Shown one piece after another: positions 16,810 through 24,889 of a DNA stretch of 64,000 nucleotides; the stretch's first letter is position 1, and every line of letters begins with the position of its first letter. Source of the stretch: Actinoallomurus sp040655075 (GTDB taxonomy: Bacteria; Actinomycetota; Actinomycetes; Streptosporangiales; Streptosporangiaceae); assembly GCF_040655075.1 (NCBI RefSeq), contig NZ_JBFAJC010000022.1, positions 1 through 64,000 on the forward strand, read 5' to 3'. Below the pieces are notes generated by a model that made no database searches, had not been told where the DNA came from, and worked only from the letters and a program-made list of their open reading frames with translations. A program made the translations under genes and the position numbers.

Positions 16810-17634
16810 GTGTTTCGACGCCGTCGTCGGGACGAGGAGCCCGAGAAGAACCTCGAGCCGACCGACGAGGAGACCGTCGCGGCCGAGGAGTCCGAGGAGT
16901 CCGGATCCGAGGAGGAGCAGGAGGAGCGCGCGGCAGTGTCCCACGGCGGCCCCTGGGACGCCGAGGCGGACGGGATCCCCGAGGTGGAGCGTGTCGACTT
17001 CGGCGCGATCCAGGTGCCCATCGGGGAGAACATCGAGATCCAGCTGAACATCGACGGGGTGGAGGAGGACGCCGAGGGCAACCCCGTCGGCGGCCAGTTC
17101 GTCGCCGTCACCGTCGTCTACGGTGAGAGCGGCCTGCAGATCCAGCCGTTCGCCGCGCCGAAGAAGAGCGGGATCTGGGACGAGCTGCGCCAGGAGATCG
17201 CCGAGGAGATCAAGCAGGCCCAGGGCGAGACCCAGGAGGCCGAGGGGCCGTTCGGCACCGAGCTGCACGCCATGGTCCCGGTCGCCATCCCGGAGGAGAT
17301 GCTCGACCAGGTGCCGCCGGAGATCGCCGAGCAGGGCTTCGGCTGGCAGCCGGTGCGGTTCCTGGGCGTGGACGGTCCTCGCTGGTTCCTGCGCGGCGTC
17401 CTCCAGGGTGCCGCCCTGCAGGACGAGGAGCAGGCCCGGCTCATGGAGGAGATCTTCTCCAACGTCGTGGTCGTACGCGGTGACTCCCCGATGCCGCCCC
17501 GCGAGCTGCTCGAGCTGACCCTGCCCGCCGAGGCGCAGCAGGCGATGGCCGAGCAGGCCGGCGAGGAGGAGGGGGACGAAAGGTCCCCGTTCAACCCTTT
17601 TGAGCGCGGCCCGGAGATCACCGAGGTCCGCTGA
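16810..17634 (+). CDS. DUF3710 domain protein
   Basis: 274 aa, soluble. A very acidic N-terminus (EEPEKNLEPTDEETVAAEES) is followed by the DUF3710 domain: GPWDAEADGIPEVERVDFG, then FVAVTVVYGESGLQIQPFAAP, and a conserved RWFLRGVLQGAA. It directly follows dut, matching Rv2696c-Rv2697c in M. tuberculosis. GTG 16810 starts 3 nt after the dut stop, so it is part of the dut operon. The biochemical role is not established. It marks the left edge of the conserved block before the accessory region. Confidence 0.93.
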   Translation: MFRRRRRDEEPEKNLEPTDEETVAAEESEESGSEEEQEERAAVSHGGPWDAEADGIPEVERVDFGAIQVPIGENIEIQLNIDGVEEDAEGNPVGGQFVAVTVVYGESGLQIQPFAAPKKSGIWDELRQEIAEEIKQAQGETQEAEGPFGTELHAMVPVAIPEEMLDQVPPEIAEQGFGWQPVRFLGVDGPRWFLRGVLQGAALQDEEQARLMEEIFSNVVVVRGDSPMPPRELLELTLPAEAQQAMAEQAGEEEGDERSPFNPFERGPEITEVR

Positions 17635-17643
17635 CCGACCCCG

Positions 17644-17678
17644 AATCCCGCCCCTGGCACGAGACCAGGGGCGGGATT
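17644..17678. terminator. strong terminator after the dut operon
   Basis: A 14-bp perfect stem, AATCCCGCCCCTGG (17644-17657) with CCAGGGGCGGGATT (17665-17678), around a 7-nt loop. It closes the dut-DUF3710 operon and lies at the boundary to the accessory region. Confidence 0.85.
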
Positions 17679-17751
17679 TCGCGTTTTCCGTACTGTAAAC
17701 GCCTCAATGCATAGAGTGACATCTCGTGATGTGCATGGAGGTGATTCGCTG

Positions 17752-18355
17752 ATGTCGGAGGCGTCTGCCGAGCGGCCCGCTCACTACCGGACGAGCTGGA
17801 CGATCGAAGAGCTACTCGCCCTGCCGGAGAACGGCATGCGCCAAGAACTCGTCGGCGGGAGACGCGTGGAATCCCCCAACCCTCCGAACCCACGCCAGTG
17901 GGCCGCCAAGCAGCTGACGCTCATTCTCGACGACGCAGTGCCTCGCGAGTATGAGGCGGTCCCCGCGACGGATCTGCGGATCGGGCCGGACCTGCTCGTC
18001 CCGGATGTGCTCGTGGCGACGTCGGAAGCGCTCTGCGCCCCGGGACAGCCGGCACGTCGAGCCCGAGGACATCCTTCTGATCACGGAGATCCTCGATTCG
18101 GGCGATACCGGCTTCGAGCGGGCGTGGAAGCCGCAACGCTACGCCGATGGCGGCGTTCCGTACTACATGGAGCTGGAGCTTTCCCGTCTTCCACGCGTCA
18201 GGGTCTACGAACTGCGCGGCAGGGCGTACGCCGAGACGGCCGATGCCCAGGCGGGGGAGACGCTCAAGTTGCCGGAGCCGTTCGCACTGGGCTTCGATCC
18301 GGCTTGGCTGGTCGGGGTGCAGCGGGGCGTGGACCGGGAACGGGCAGGTTCGTAG
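17752..18355 (+). pseudogene. Uma2-family nuclease gene, frameshifted
   Basis: The N-terminal half (MSEASAERPAHYRTSWTIEE, LPENGMRQELVGG, DLRIGPDLLVPDVLVA) and the C-terminal half (HVEPEDILLITEI, KPQRYADGGVPYYMELEL) of a DUF820/Uma2-type restriction-endonuclease-fold protein lie in different frames. One extra G in the GGG at 18042-18044 explains the switch: removing it restores ALCAPDSRHVEPEDI. The start is well defined because GGAGGTGAT at 17737 is a perfect ribosome site for ATG 17752. The gene is either recently inactivated or carries a sequencing error. Uma2 genes are typically multicopy in such genomes; their role is unclear. Confidence 0.8.
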
Positions 18356-18400
18356 CCTGAGGGGGACGCTCACGTTCGCCACGGTGCTCGGGAGGACTCC

Positions 18401-18856
18401 ATGGGGACGGCTCTGACGCAGGCTCGCTGGACCCATGTCGCGCTGCCGACCGGGGACCTCGACAAGGCGATCGAGTTCTATACGACGCTGACGCCCCTCG
18501 TGGTGGTCGAGCGTTTCAAGGACGATGCCGGGGAGAGCGCGTGGCTGTCCAACGACAAGCAGGTCGAGACGCCGTTCGTGCTCGTGCTCGTGTCGTTCAA
18601 CGCGGACAAGGGCGGCAGATTGGGACTGCTGGCCCCGTTCGCGCACCTGGGCGTCGAGGTGCCCCGGCGGGAGGACGTCGACGAGTTCGCCGAGCGTGCC
18701 CGTGAGCTCGGCTGCCTGCACTGGGAGCCGCGCGACATGCCCGGCCCGGTCGGCTACGTCTGCGCCCTCAAGGACCCCGACGGCAACGTCGTGGAGATCT
18801 CCCACAACCAGAAGGTCTTCGAGACTGTACGACGGCTGTGGGGCGACGACGCCTGA
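18401..18856 (+). CDS. VOC (glyoxalase/bleomycin-resistance fold) protein
   Basis: 151 aa. A single vicinal-oxygen-chelate protein with two beta-alpha-beta-beta-beta modules: WTHVALPTGDLDKAIEFYTT supplies the first metal ligand His, and FAHLGVEVPRREDVDEFAER and YVCALKDPDGNVVEISHNQK the second half with the conserved Glu. ATG 18401 follows GGGAGGACTCC. The substrate cannot be told from sequence: members include glyoxalase I, dioxygenases and drug-binding proteins. It stands alone between two pseudogenes. Confidence 0.88.
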   Translation: MGTALTQARWTHVALPTGDLDKAIEFYTTLTPLVVVERFKDDAGESAWLSNDKQVETPFVLVLVSFNADKGGRLGLLAPFAHLGVEVPRREDVDEFAERARELGCLHWEPRDMPGPVGYVCALKDPDGNVVEISHNQKVFETVRRLWGDDA

Positions 18857-18857
18857 C

Positions 18858-18872
18858 CGGGGACGATCCCCG
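18858..18872. terminator. short hairpin after the VOC gene
   Basis: CGGGGA and TCCCCG arms around a 3-nt loop, 2 nt after the VOC stop codon. A weak terminator candidate. Confidence 0.35.
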
Positions 18873-18894
18873 CCGGCACCTGTGGCCGTGGCCG

Positions 18895-19102
18895 TCAGGG
18901 CACGGCCGGCTCGTCCCTGACCAACCCCAGGGCGTCGGCCACGCCCGTCAGCTTCGCCGGATTGATCAGCCCGTAGATGTCCCGTACAAGGCCGCTCTCG
19001 GGCTCAGCTCGACGACAACGACGGCGTACAGCCGGTCGCCGTCGACCAGCGCCACCGCGGGCTCGCCGTTGATGGTCAGATGGCGGATGCCTCCCTCTAT
19101 CT
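18895..19102 (-). pseudogene. C-terminal remnant of an ECF41-like sigma factor
   Basis: Reverse-strand translation gives GGIRHLTINGEPAVALVDGD and RLYAVVVVELSP, then after a one-base deletion ESGLVRDIYGLINPAKLTG and VADALGLVRDEPAVP before TGA at 18897-18895. This resembles the SnoaL-like C-terminal extension of SigJ/ECF41 sigma factors, which also end with a YxxxNPxKL segment. The rest of the gene is missing: an in-frame TAG at about 19101-19103 and then the TnpB element cut it off. It is non-functional. Confidence 0.6.
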
Positions 19103-19105
19103 AAC

Positions 19106-20485
19106 CCTCCGGATCTAAGTGATTACTTTGAGTTGGCGTCATGGTGATGGTGTCACTAGCCTTCGAACATGCGTTCCCTGTCGCATCCCCTGCCGCCCCT
19201 ACCCGGTGGCCATGCCCGCGAGTTCGCGGCGCCGTTCGTGGCCTCTGGTCCGTCGGGTGTTGCGATCCGTGCCCGTCTGAAGCATCTGAGCGCCGACGAT
19301 GAGATGGTGTTGCGAGCGGTGGGGGCGCATCTGGGGGCGTTAGCGTCGCGTGATCTCAAAGCCCGGTGCGCGGACGGCCTGGAACATGACAGTGACACGT
19401 GGGCGGCGCGTAAGCGCGCCTTGACGTCGGTGTCGTCGTCGCGGTGGGCCGGGTCGATCACGAAGGCGACACATGATCAGTGGGCGCTAGCACGTCGTAA
19501 CCAACTCGCCCACATCAAGTCTCTTGAGGCCGGTATCGCCACGATCCGGCATCGGCTGTCCCTGCCGGTCGGGCAACCCGGGTCCAAACACGCTCCGGGT
19601 GGGTACCGGTCGGCGGACGAGTGGCACGCCAAGTCCCGCCGCCTGGCGACGCTGAGCGCCCGGCATGCCGCCGCGGTGGCCGACTGGCAGGCCGGGCAGG
19701 TCCGCGTTGTGCGCGGCGGCAAACGCCTGCTCAACAATCGTCACCATCTCGATGAGGCCGGGCTGACCAAGGAGCAGTGGCGGGCGCGATGGGAGGCGGC
19801 GCGCTGGCTTTTGGCGGCCGATGGGGAGAGCGGGAAACGCTTCGGAAACGAGACCATCCGCATCACCCCCGACGGCCAGGTCTGCATCAAACTCCCCGCA
19901 CCGCTCGCGTACTACGCGAACGCTCCCCACGGCCGGTACATCCTCACCTGCGCGGTGGCGTTCGCGCACCGGGGGAGCGAATGGGCGGACCGGATCGGAA
20001 CCGATCGAGCGGTGGCCTACCGCATCCACCATGAGCCGGAGCGGGGCCGGTGGTACGTCACCGCGTCCTGGCAACGCCCCACCGTCACGACCATCCCGCT
20101 GGAGGCCGCCCTCGCCAAGGGGGTGGTGGGGGTGGACACCAACAACGACCACCTCGCCGCCTGGCGCCTGGATGTCCACGGCAACCCGATCGGCGCACCC
20201 CGCCGCTTCTCCTATGACCTGTCCGGGTCGGCCGATCATCGTGACGCGCAGATCCGGCACGCCCTCACCCGCCTGCTGCACTGGGCCAAGCGCTGCGGCG
20301 TCGCCGCGATCGCGATCGAACGACACCGGACCATGCGGCGAACGCAGGCGACCAGCACGCCCAACACCGTTCGGGACGTGCCAGTGACCAGGAACCCACT
20401 CCTGCGCACTGAAAATGAACGGTGGGGCTGCCGCTGGCATCCGCCGAGTGAGATGGCCTACAGCGGTGTGGGCGGGACGTGTGAT
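19106..20485 (+). mobile_element. degenerate IS605/IS1341-type element (tnpB only)
   Basis: Bounds are approximate. The left end lies close to the break in the sigma-factor remnant (about 19103-19110). The right part after tnpB contains a hairpin with arms CCGCTG (20431-20436) and CAGCGG (20461-20466), resembling the right-end structure that overlaps omega RNA in TnpB elements. There is no tnpA (Y1 transposase). The transposon end and guide boundary would lie between about 20466 and the ilvD-like promoter region at about 20500. Confidence 0.5.
19169..20412 (+). pseudogene. tnpB-like RNA-guided nuclease gene, internally deleted
   Basis: The ORF encodes a TnpB/OrfB N-terminal region and the RuvC-I strand (GVVGVDTNNDHLAAWRLDV), then the RuvC-II strand ending AIAIER. 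The expected zinc ribbon and RuvC-III Asp are absent. After the RuvC-II strand the sequence jumps to what looks like the normal hydrophilic C-terminal tail in another frame (AGDQHAQHRSGRASDQEP, stop at 20410-20412). This fits an internal deletion of several hundred bp with a frameshift. The uninterrupted original frame runs on to 20665 over the next gene and is not a real coding end. Nuclease activity is not expected. Confidence 0.7.
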
Positions 20486-20520
20486 TCCATTCACTGGAGT
20501 CTCGTTCGGAGGGATGGAAC

Positions 20521-22236
20521 ATGTCTGTGCTGCGCAGCGCCCAGTGGTATTCCGGCCATGACCGCAACGCCTACATCCACCGGGCCTGGATGCGACGCGG
20601 CCTGCCGGGCCATGCCTTCGACGGACGCCCGCAGATCGCCATCGCCAACACCGCCTCGGACCTGACACCCTGCAACAGCCACCTCGACGAGGTGGCCGAG
20701 AGCGTCAAGCAGGGGGTGTGGGAGGCCGGGGGCGTCCCGCTGAACCTGCCCGTCGTCTCGCTCGGGGAGACGCAGCTGCGGCCGACCGCGATGCTGTGGC
20801 GGAACATGGCCGCGATGGCGACCGAGGAGATGTTGCGCGGCAACCCCGTCGACGGCGTGGTCCTGCTCGGCGGGTGCGACAAGACGATCCCGGCCCTGCT
20901 GATGGCGGCGGCGTCGGTCGGCCTGCCCGCAGTGGTCGTGCCGGGTGGGCCGATGCTGTCCGGCACGTTTCGCGGGGTGCCGCTGGGTTGTGGCACCGAC
21001 GTCTGGCGGCTCAGCGAGGAGGTACGCGCAGGGGAGCTGTCCGAGCGGGACTTCCTGGAGTCGGAGTCCTGCATGATCCGCAGCCGGGGCCACTGCAACA
21101 CGATGGGCACCGCGTCCACGATGGGCCTGCTCGCCGAGGCGCTCGGCACCACGCTGCCCGGCACGGCGGGCCTGCCCGCCCCGGACAGCCGCCTGCTCGC
21201 CCGGTCGCACGAGACCGGCCGGCTGGCCGTCGAGATGGTCCGCGAGGGGCGCCGGCCCGGCGACGTGCTGTCGGCCGGATCGTTCCACAACGCGATCGTC
21301 GCGCTCGCCGCCCTCGGCGGGTCCACCAACGCGGTCGTCCACCTGCTGGCGATCGCCGGCCGGCTCGGCGTCCCGCTCACCCTGGACGACTTCGACCGGA
21401 TCGGCGCGGAGGTGCCGCTGCTCGTCGACCTTCAGCCCGCCGGCCGGTTCTTGATGGAGGACTTCCACCGCGCGGGCGGGCTGCACGCCGTCCTCCGCCA
21501 GGTCCAGGACCTCCTCGACCCGGCCGCGCTCACCGTCACCGGCCGCCCACTCGTCGACCACCTCGACGACGCCGGCATCTGGGACCCGGAGGTCATCCGC
21601 ACCAGGGAGGCGCCGTTGCAGGCCGCCGCCGGGATCGCCGTCCTGCGCGGCAACCTCGCGCCCGACGGCGCCATCATCAAGCCCGCGGCGGCCTCTCCGC
21701 ACCTGATGCGCCACCGCGGGCGTGCCGTGGTGTTCGACTCGATCGAGGACCTGCACGCCCGCCTCGACGACCCGGACCTGGACGTCGACGCCGACTCCGT
21801 TCTCGTGCTGCGCGGCTGCGGCCCGAAGGGCTACCCCGGCATGCCGGAGGTCTCGAACATGCCGTTGCCCGAGAAGCTGCTCAAGCAGGGCGTCCGCGAC
21901 ATGGTCCGCGTCTGCGACGGCCGCATGAGCGGCACGGCGTACGGCACGGTCGTCCTGCACGTCGCGCCCGAGGCGGCGGCGGGCGGCCCGCTGGACCGGG
22001 TCCGGACCGGCGACCCGATCGTCCTGGACGTCGAGAACCGCCGGATCGACGTCGACATCCCGCAGGAGGAGCTCGACCGGCGGGAACCCTCGAAGGCCCT
22101 GCTGGACGGGGTGGCCCGGCCGCGCCGGGGCTGGGAGCGGCTGTACGTCGACACCGTGATGGGCGCGGACACCGGCGCCGACCTGGACTTCCTCGTCGGC
22201 TCCTCGGGCGACGCCGTCGCCCGCGACTCGCACTGA
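20521..22236 (+). CDS. IlvD/Edd-family dehydratase, probable sugar-acid dehydratase
   Basis: 571-aa Fe-S dehydratase. The N-terminal motif WYSGHDRNAYIHRAWMRRG and the three cluster-ligand cysteines Cys51 (TPCNSH), Cys119 (GGCDKT) and Cys192 (HCNTMGTASTM) match the L-arabonate/D-xylonate dehydratase branch with a [2Fe-2S] cluster better than the branched-chain IlvD. The C-terminal domain has the usual RGCGPKGYPGMPEV and CDGRMSGTAYG motifs. The likely reaction is dehydration of an aldonate to a 2-keto-3-deoxy acid. ATG 20521 follows CGGAGGG. No sugar transport or aldolase gene is adjacent, so the substrate is uncertain. Confidence 0.9.
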   Translation: MSVLRSAQWYSGHDRNAYIHRAWMRRGLPGHAFDGRPQIAIANTASDLTPCNSHLDEVAESVKQGVWEAGGVPLNLPVVSLGETQLRPTAMLWRNMAAMATEEMLRGNPVDGVVLLGGCDKTIPALLMAAASVGLPAVVVPGGPMLSGTFRGVPLGCGTDVWRLSEEVRAGELSERDFLESESCMIRSRGHCNTMGTASTMGLLAEALGTTLPGTAGLPAPDSRLLARSHETGRLAVEMVREGRRPGDVLSAGSFHNAIVALAALGGSTNAVVHLLAIAGRLGVPLTLDDFDRIGAEVPLLVDLQPAGRFLMEDFHRAGGLHAVLRQVQDLLDPAALTVTGRPLVDHLDDAGIWDPEVIRTREAPLQAAAGIAVLRGNLAPDGAIIKPAAASPHLMRHRGRAVVFDSIEDLHARLDDPDLDVDADSVLVLRGCGPKGYPGMPEVSNMPLPEKLLKQGVRDMVRVCDGRMSGTAYGTVVLHVAPEAAAGGPLDRVRTGDPIVLDVENRRIDVDIPQEELDRREPSKALLDGVARPRRGWERLYVDTVMGADTGADLDFLVGSSGDAVARDSH

Positions 22237-22429
22237 CCGGTCCCCGTCCCGACCGGCCGACCCGTCACCGGACGCGCGTGACGCGTTTCCGGCTCATTGC
22301 TCATCCCGCGCTCGGATGGCGTCGGTTGGGGCACGTTCCCGAGTCCAATACCGGTGTGTCCCAGCGGAGGGACATCGGTCTCGCCGGTCGGCTCATTGGG
22401 GTAGTGCCCAACGGCGGGAGCCGGGGGGT

Positions 22430-22468
22430 CGTTAGAGATGCGTTAAGGCGCGGAGGGGGCGCGCTAAG
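22430..22468 (+). promoter_or_regulatory. candidate KdpE operator upstream of kdp operon
   Basis: CGTTAGAGATG (22430) is followed directly by CGTTAAGGCGC (22441), an 11-bp direct repeat, with a third element CGCTAAG at 22462, 21 bp after the second. An 11-bp repeat spacing is typical of OmpR/PhoB-family regulators. The same motif stands at 35975, 42242-42291 (reverse), 44487 and 56429-56482. It lies in the 344-bp gap between the dehydratase and the first kdp-linked gene; the rest of the gap shows only a weak CCGGT/ACCGG hairpin after 22237. Confidence 0.7.
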
Positions 22469-22580
22469 GCTCTGTCAATGAGGGCCGAAACCCCTCAAAC
22501 GAGGCGTTTACTCCTGCCGTAAGCCCCCTGACACAGGGGGATCGGCGGGGCATGCCGCCGGCATGCCCGAGGAGGATGCG

Positions 22581-22985
22581 ATGACGCGCCTGGAGATCTC
22601 CGCCTGGTCACTGGCCGGCGGGAGCGCCTGCGTCTTCGCGCTGGCCGTCGTGCTGGCCGGACTGCCGTGGCAGGCCGCGTGCGCGGCGGTCGCCGTGGTC
22701 GTCGCGGCCTGGGCGTGGCGCAGCCGGATCGTCGTCGGCGCCGTGATCGGCGCGATCGCATGGATGTGCGTCACCGGCTTCGACGTCCACCGGCTCGGAC
22801 ACATCGAGGTCGCCGGGAGTGGCGACCTCGTCCGGGCCGCGGTGCTCGTCTTCACCGGAGTCCTGGCGGCCACCGTCCACACGGTGGTCGACGCCAGACG
22901 TCGCTATCGGCGAGCCGACCCGGTCTGGGTCGACTTCCACGAATCCGACTTTGAGCGGCCGGGCCGTGGGGGACCGACGGTCTGA
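22581..22985 (+). CDS. small membrane protein ahead of kdpFABC
   Basis: 134 aa with about four hydrophobic segments (about 8-30, 32-48, 50-66 and 88-108) and a charged C-terminus (VDARRRYRRADPVWVDFHES). The compact four-helix layout resembles the membrane domain of KdpD (DUF4118), but this is a visual comparison only. ATG 22581 follows GAGGAGGATGCG. It is the first gene after the proposed KdpE operator and is followed by the kdp genes after a 73-bp spacer, so it is probably part of the potassium-responsive transcript. Confidence 0.65.
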   Translation: MTRLEISAWSLAGGSACVFALAVVLAGLPWQAACAAVAVVVAAWAWRSRIVVGAVIGAIAWMCVTGFDVHRLGHIEVAGSGDLVRAAVLVFTGVLAATVHTVVDARRRYRRADPVWVDFHESDFERPGRGGPTV

Positions 22986-23058
22986 TCGAGTCCGCGCCCC
23001 CGGCGGCGCTCGGCGAGACGGGGTCATCCCCGTAGATCGAATTGAGGAACCGAAACAA

Positions 23059-23142
23059 ATGGCTGACCTGGTGTACATCCTGCTGACAGTGGCGATCTTC
23101 GCCCTGTTCGGCCTGGTCGTGAAGGCGGTCGAGCGGCTTTGA
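23059..23142 (+). CDS. 27-aa single-helix membrane peptide
   Basis: MADLVYILLTVAIFALFGLV is one membrane helix, followed by a charged VKAVERL end. The stop overlaps the TTG start of kdpF (TTGA), implying translational coupling. Upstream GAGGAACCGAAACAA gives a moderate ribosome site. It resembles KdpF in size but KdpF is the next gene; a second KdpF-like stabilising peptide is an inference. Confidence 0.65.
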   Translation: MADLVYILLTVAIFALFGLVVKAVERL

Positions 23143-23228
23143 GTCTGGAGAACGTGGTCGGACTGATCCTGGCCGTGCTCCTGATCGTCTTCCTCGCGGC
23201 CGCCCTACTGTTCCCGGAGCGTTTCTGA
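23139..23228 (+). CDS. kdpF: KdpF subunit
   Basis: 29-aa hydrophobic peptide (LSLENVVGLILAVLLIVFLA, ending in LLFPERF) with the same length and the same helix-plus-acidic-aromatic end (PERF versus AEAF) as E. coli KdpF, which stabilises the KdpABC complex. The TTG start overlaps the preceding stop and its own stop overlaps the kdpA ATG (TGATG). Confidence 0.82.
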   Translation: MSLENVVGLILAVLLIVFLAAALLFPERF

Positions 23229-24889
23229 TGAGTATGACGGTCGCGGGGGTCCTGTTCACGGGATCCCTCGTGCTCGCTCTGGCCCTGGCCTACCGGCCGC
23301 TGGGCGACTACATGTACCGGGTCTACACCGGTACGAAGCACTCGCGGGTCGAACGCGTCGTCTACCGGCTGATCGGGGCCCATCCGGACGCCGAGCAGAC
23401 GTGGAGCTCCTACGCCCGGAGCGTGCTGGCGTTCTCGGCGGTGTCCGTGCTGTTCCTCTACGCCCTGCAGCGGCTGCAGAGCCACCTGCTGCTGAGCCTG
23501 GGCTTCAAGCCGGTGATGACGCACCAGGCGTGGAACACCGCGATCAGCTTCGTCACCAACACCAACTGGCAGTCGTACTCGGGTGAGTCGACCATGGGCC
23601 ACCTGGTGCAGATGGCCGGCCTGGCCGTGCAGAACTTCGTGTCGGCGGCCGTGGGCATCGCCGTGGCGATCGCCCTCGTCCGCGGCTTCGCCCGCAAGAA
23701 GACCGAGCACCTCGGCAACTTCTGGGTGGACCTGGTCCGCGGCACCCTGCGGATCCTGCTGCCCTTCGCCTTCATCGGCGCGATCGTCCTGATCATCGGC
23801 GGGGTGGTCCAGAACTTCCACGACCCCCACGCGATCCAGACGCTCGCGGGTGCCAAGCAGTCGATCACCGGAGGCCCGGTCGCGAGCCAGGAGGTCATCA
23901 AGGAGTTCGGCACCAACGGCGGCGGCTTCTACAACGCGAACTCGTCGCACCCGTTCGAGAACCCGACGGTGTGGACCAACTGGCTGGAGATCTTCCTCCT
24001 GCTGGTGATCAGCTTCAGCCTGCCCCGGACGTTCGGCCGGATGGTCGGCAACAACAAGCAGGGCTACGCGATCGTCTCCGTCATGGCCACCCTGGCCATC
24101 ATCAGCGTGACGCTGCTGTCCGCCTTCCAGCTCGCCCACCATGGAACGGTCCCGACGGCGATCGGGTCGTCGATGGAAGGCGTCGAGACGCGGTTCGGCG
24201 TGGCGAACTCCGCGACGTTCGCGGACGCGACGACCCTGACCTCGACCGGCGCGGTCGACTCCTTCCACGACAGCTACACGAGCCTCGGCGGCATGATGAC
24301 GATGTTCAACATGATGCTCGGCGAGGTCGCGCCCGGCGGGACGGGCTCCGGCCTGTACGGCATGCTGATCCTCGCGGTGGTCACGGTGTTCGTCGCCGGG
24401 CTGATGGTCGGCCGCACCCCCGAGTACCTCGGCAAGAAGATCAGCAGCCGTGAGATCAAGTTCGCGGCGACCTACTTCCTGATCACCCCGATCTGCGTGC
24501 TCGTCGGTACCGCGTTCGCGATGGCGCTGCCCGGTGAGCGGGCGGGCATGGCCAACAGCGGCCCGCACGGACTGGGCGAGGTGCTGTACGCCTTCACCTC
24601 GGCGTCCAACAACAACGGGTCGGCGTTCGCCGGGATCACCGTCAACACGACCTGGTACGACACCGCGCTGGGCCTCGCGATGGTCTTCGGGCGCTTCCTG
24701 CCGATGATCTTCGTGCTGGGGCTGGCCGGATCTCTCGCCCGCCAGGGGCACACCCCCGCGTCGGAGGGCACCCTGCCCACCCACCGTCCGCAGTTCGTCG
24801 GCATGGTCGCCGGCGTGACGGTGGTCCTCGTCGCTCTGACGTTCCTCCCGGCGCTCGCGCTCGGGCCGTTGGCCGAAGGAATCCACTGA
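23228..24889 (+). CDS. kdpA: K+-transporting ATPase subunit A
   Basis: 553-aa channel-like subunit that selects and takes up K+ in the KdpFABC complex. About ten membrane helices with the four pore-loop regions visible, including NTNWQSYSGE, EFGTNGGGFYNANSSHPFENP and FTSASNNNGSAFAGI, which hold the selectivity filter glycines. Length matches the family (about 555). The ATG overlaps the kdpF stop and its stop overlaps the kdpB ATG. Confidence 0.97.
   Translation: MSMTVAGVLFTGSLVLALALAYRPLGDYMYRVYTGTKHSRVERVVYRLIGAHPDAEQTWSSYARSVLAFSAVSVLFLYALQRLQSHLLLSLGFKPVMTHQAWNTAISFVTNTNWQSYSGESTMGHLVQMAGLAVQNFVSAAVGIAVAIALVRGFARKKTEHLGNFWVDLVRGTLRILLPFAFIGAIVLIIGGVVQNFHDPHAIQTLAGAKQSITGGPVASQEVIKEFGTNGGGFYNANSSHPFENPTVWTNWLEIFLLLVISFSLPRTFGRMVGNNKQGYAIVSVMATLAIISVTLLSAFQLAHHGTVPTAIGSSMEGVETRFGVANSATFADATTLTSTGAVDSFHDSYTSLGGMMTMFNMMLGEVAPGGTGSGLYGMLILAVVTVFVAGLMVGRTPEYLGKKISSREIKFAATYFLITPICVLVGTAFAMALPGERAGMANSGPHGLGEVLYAFTSASNNNGSAFAGITVNTTWYDTALGLAMVFGRFLPMIFVLGLAGSLARQGHTPASEGTLPTHRPQFVGMVAGVTVVLVALTFLPALALGPLAEGIH

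Noticed and set aside
20413..20665. C-terminal extension of the TnpB ORF overlapping the dehydratase gene
   Set aside because: Composition changes and it reads through the element's right end and the next gene's ribosome site; it is the consequence of a deletion and frameshift.
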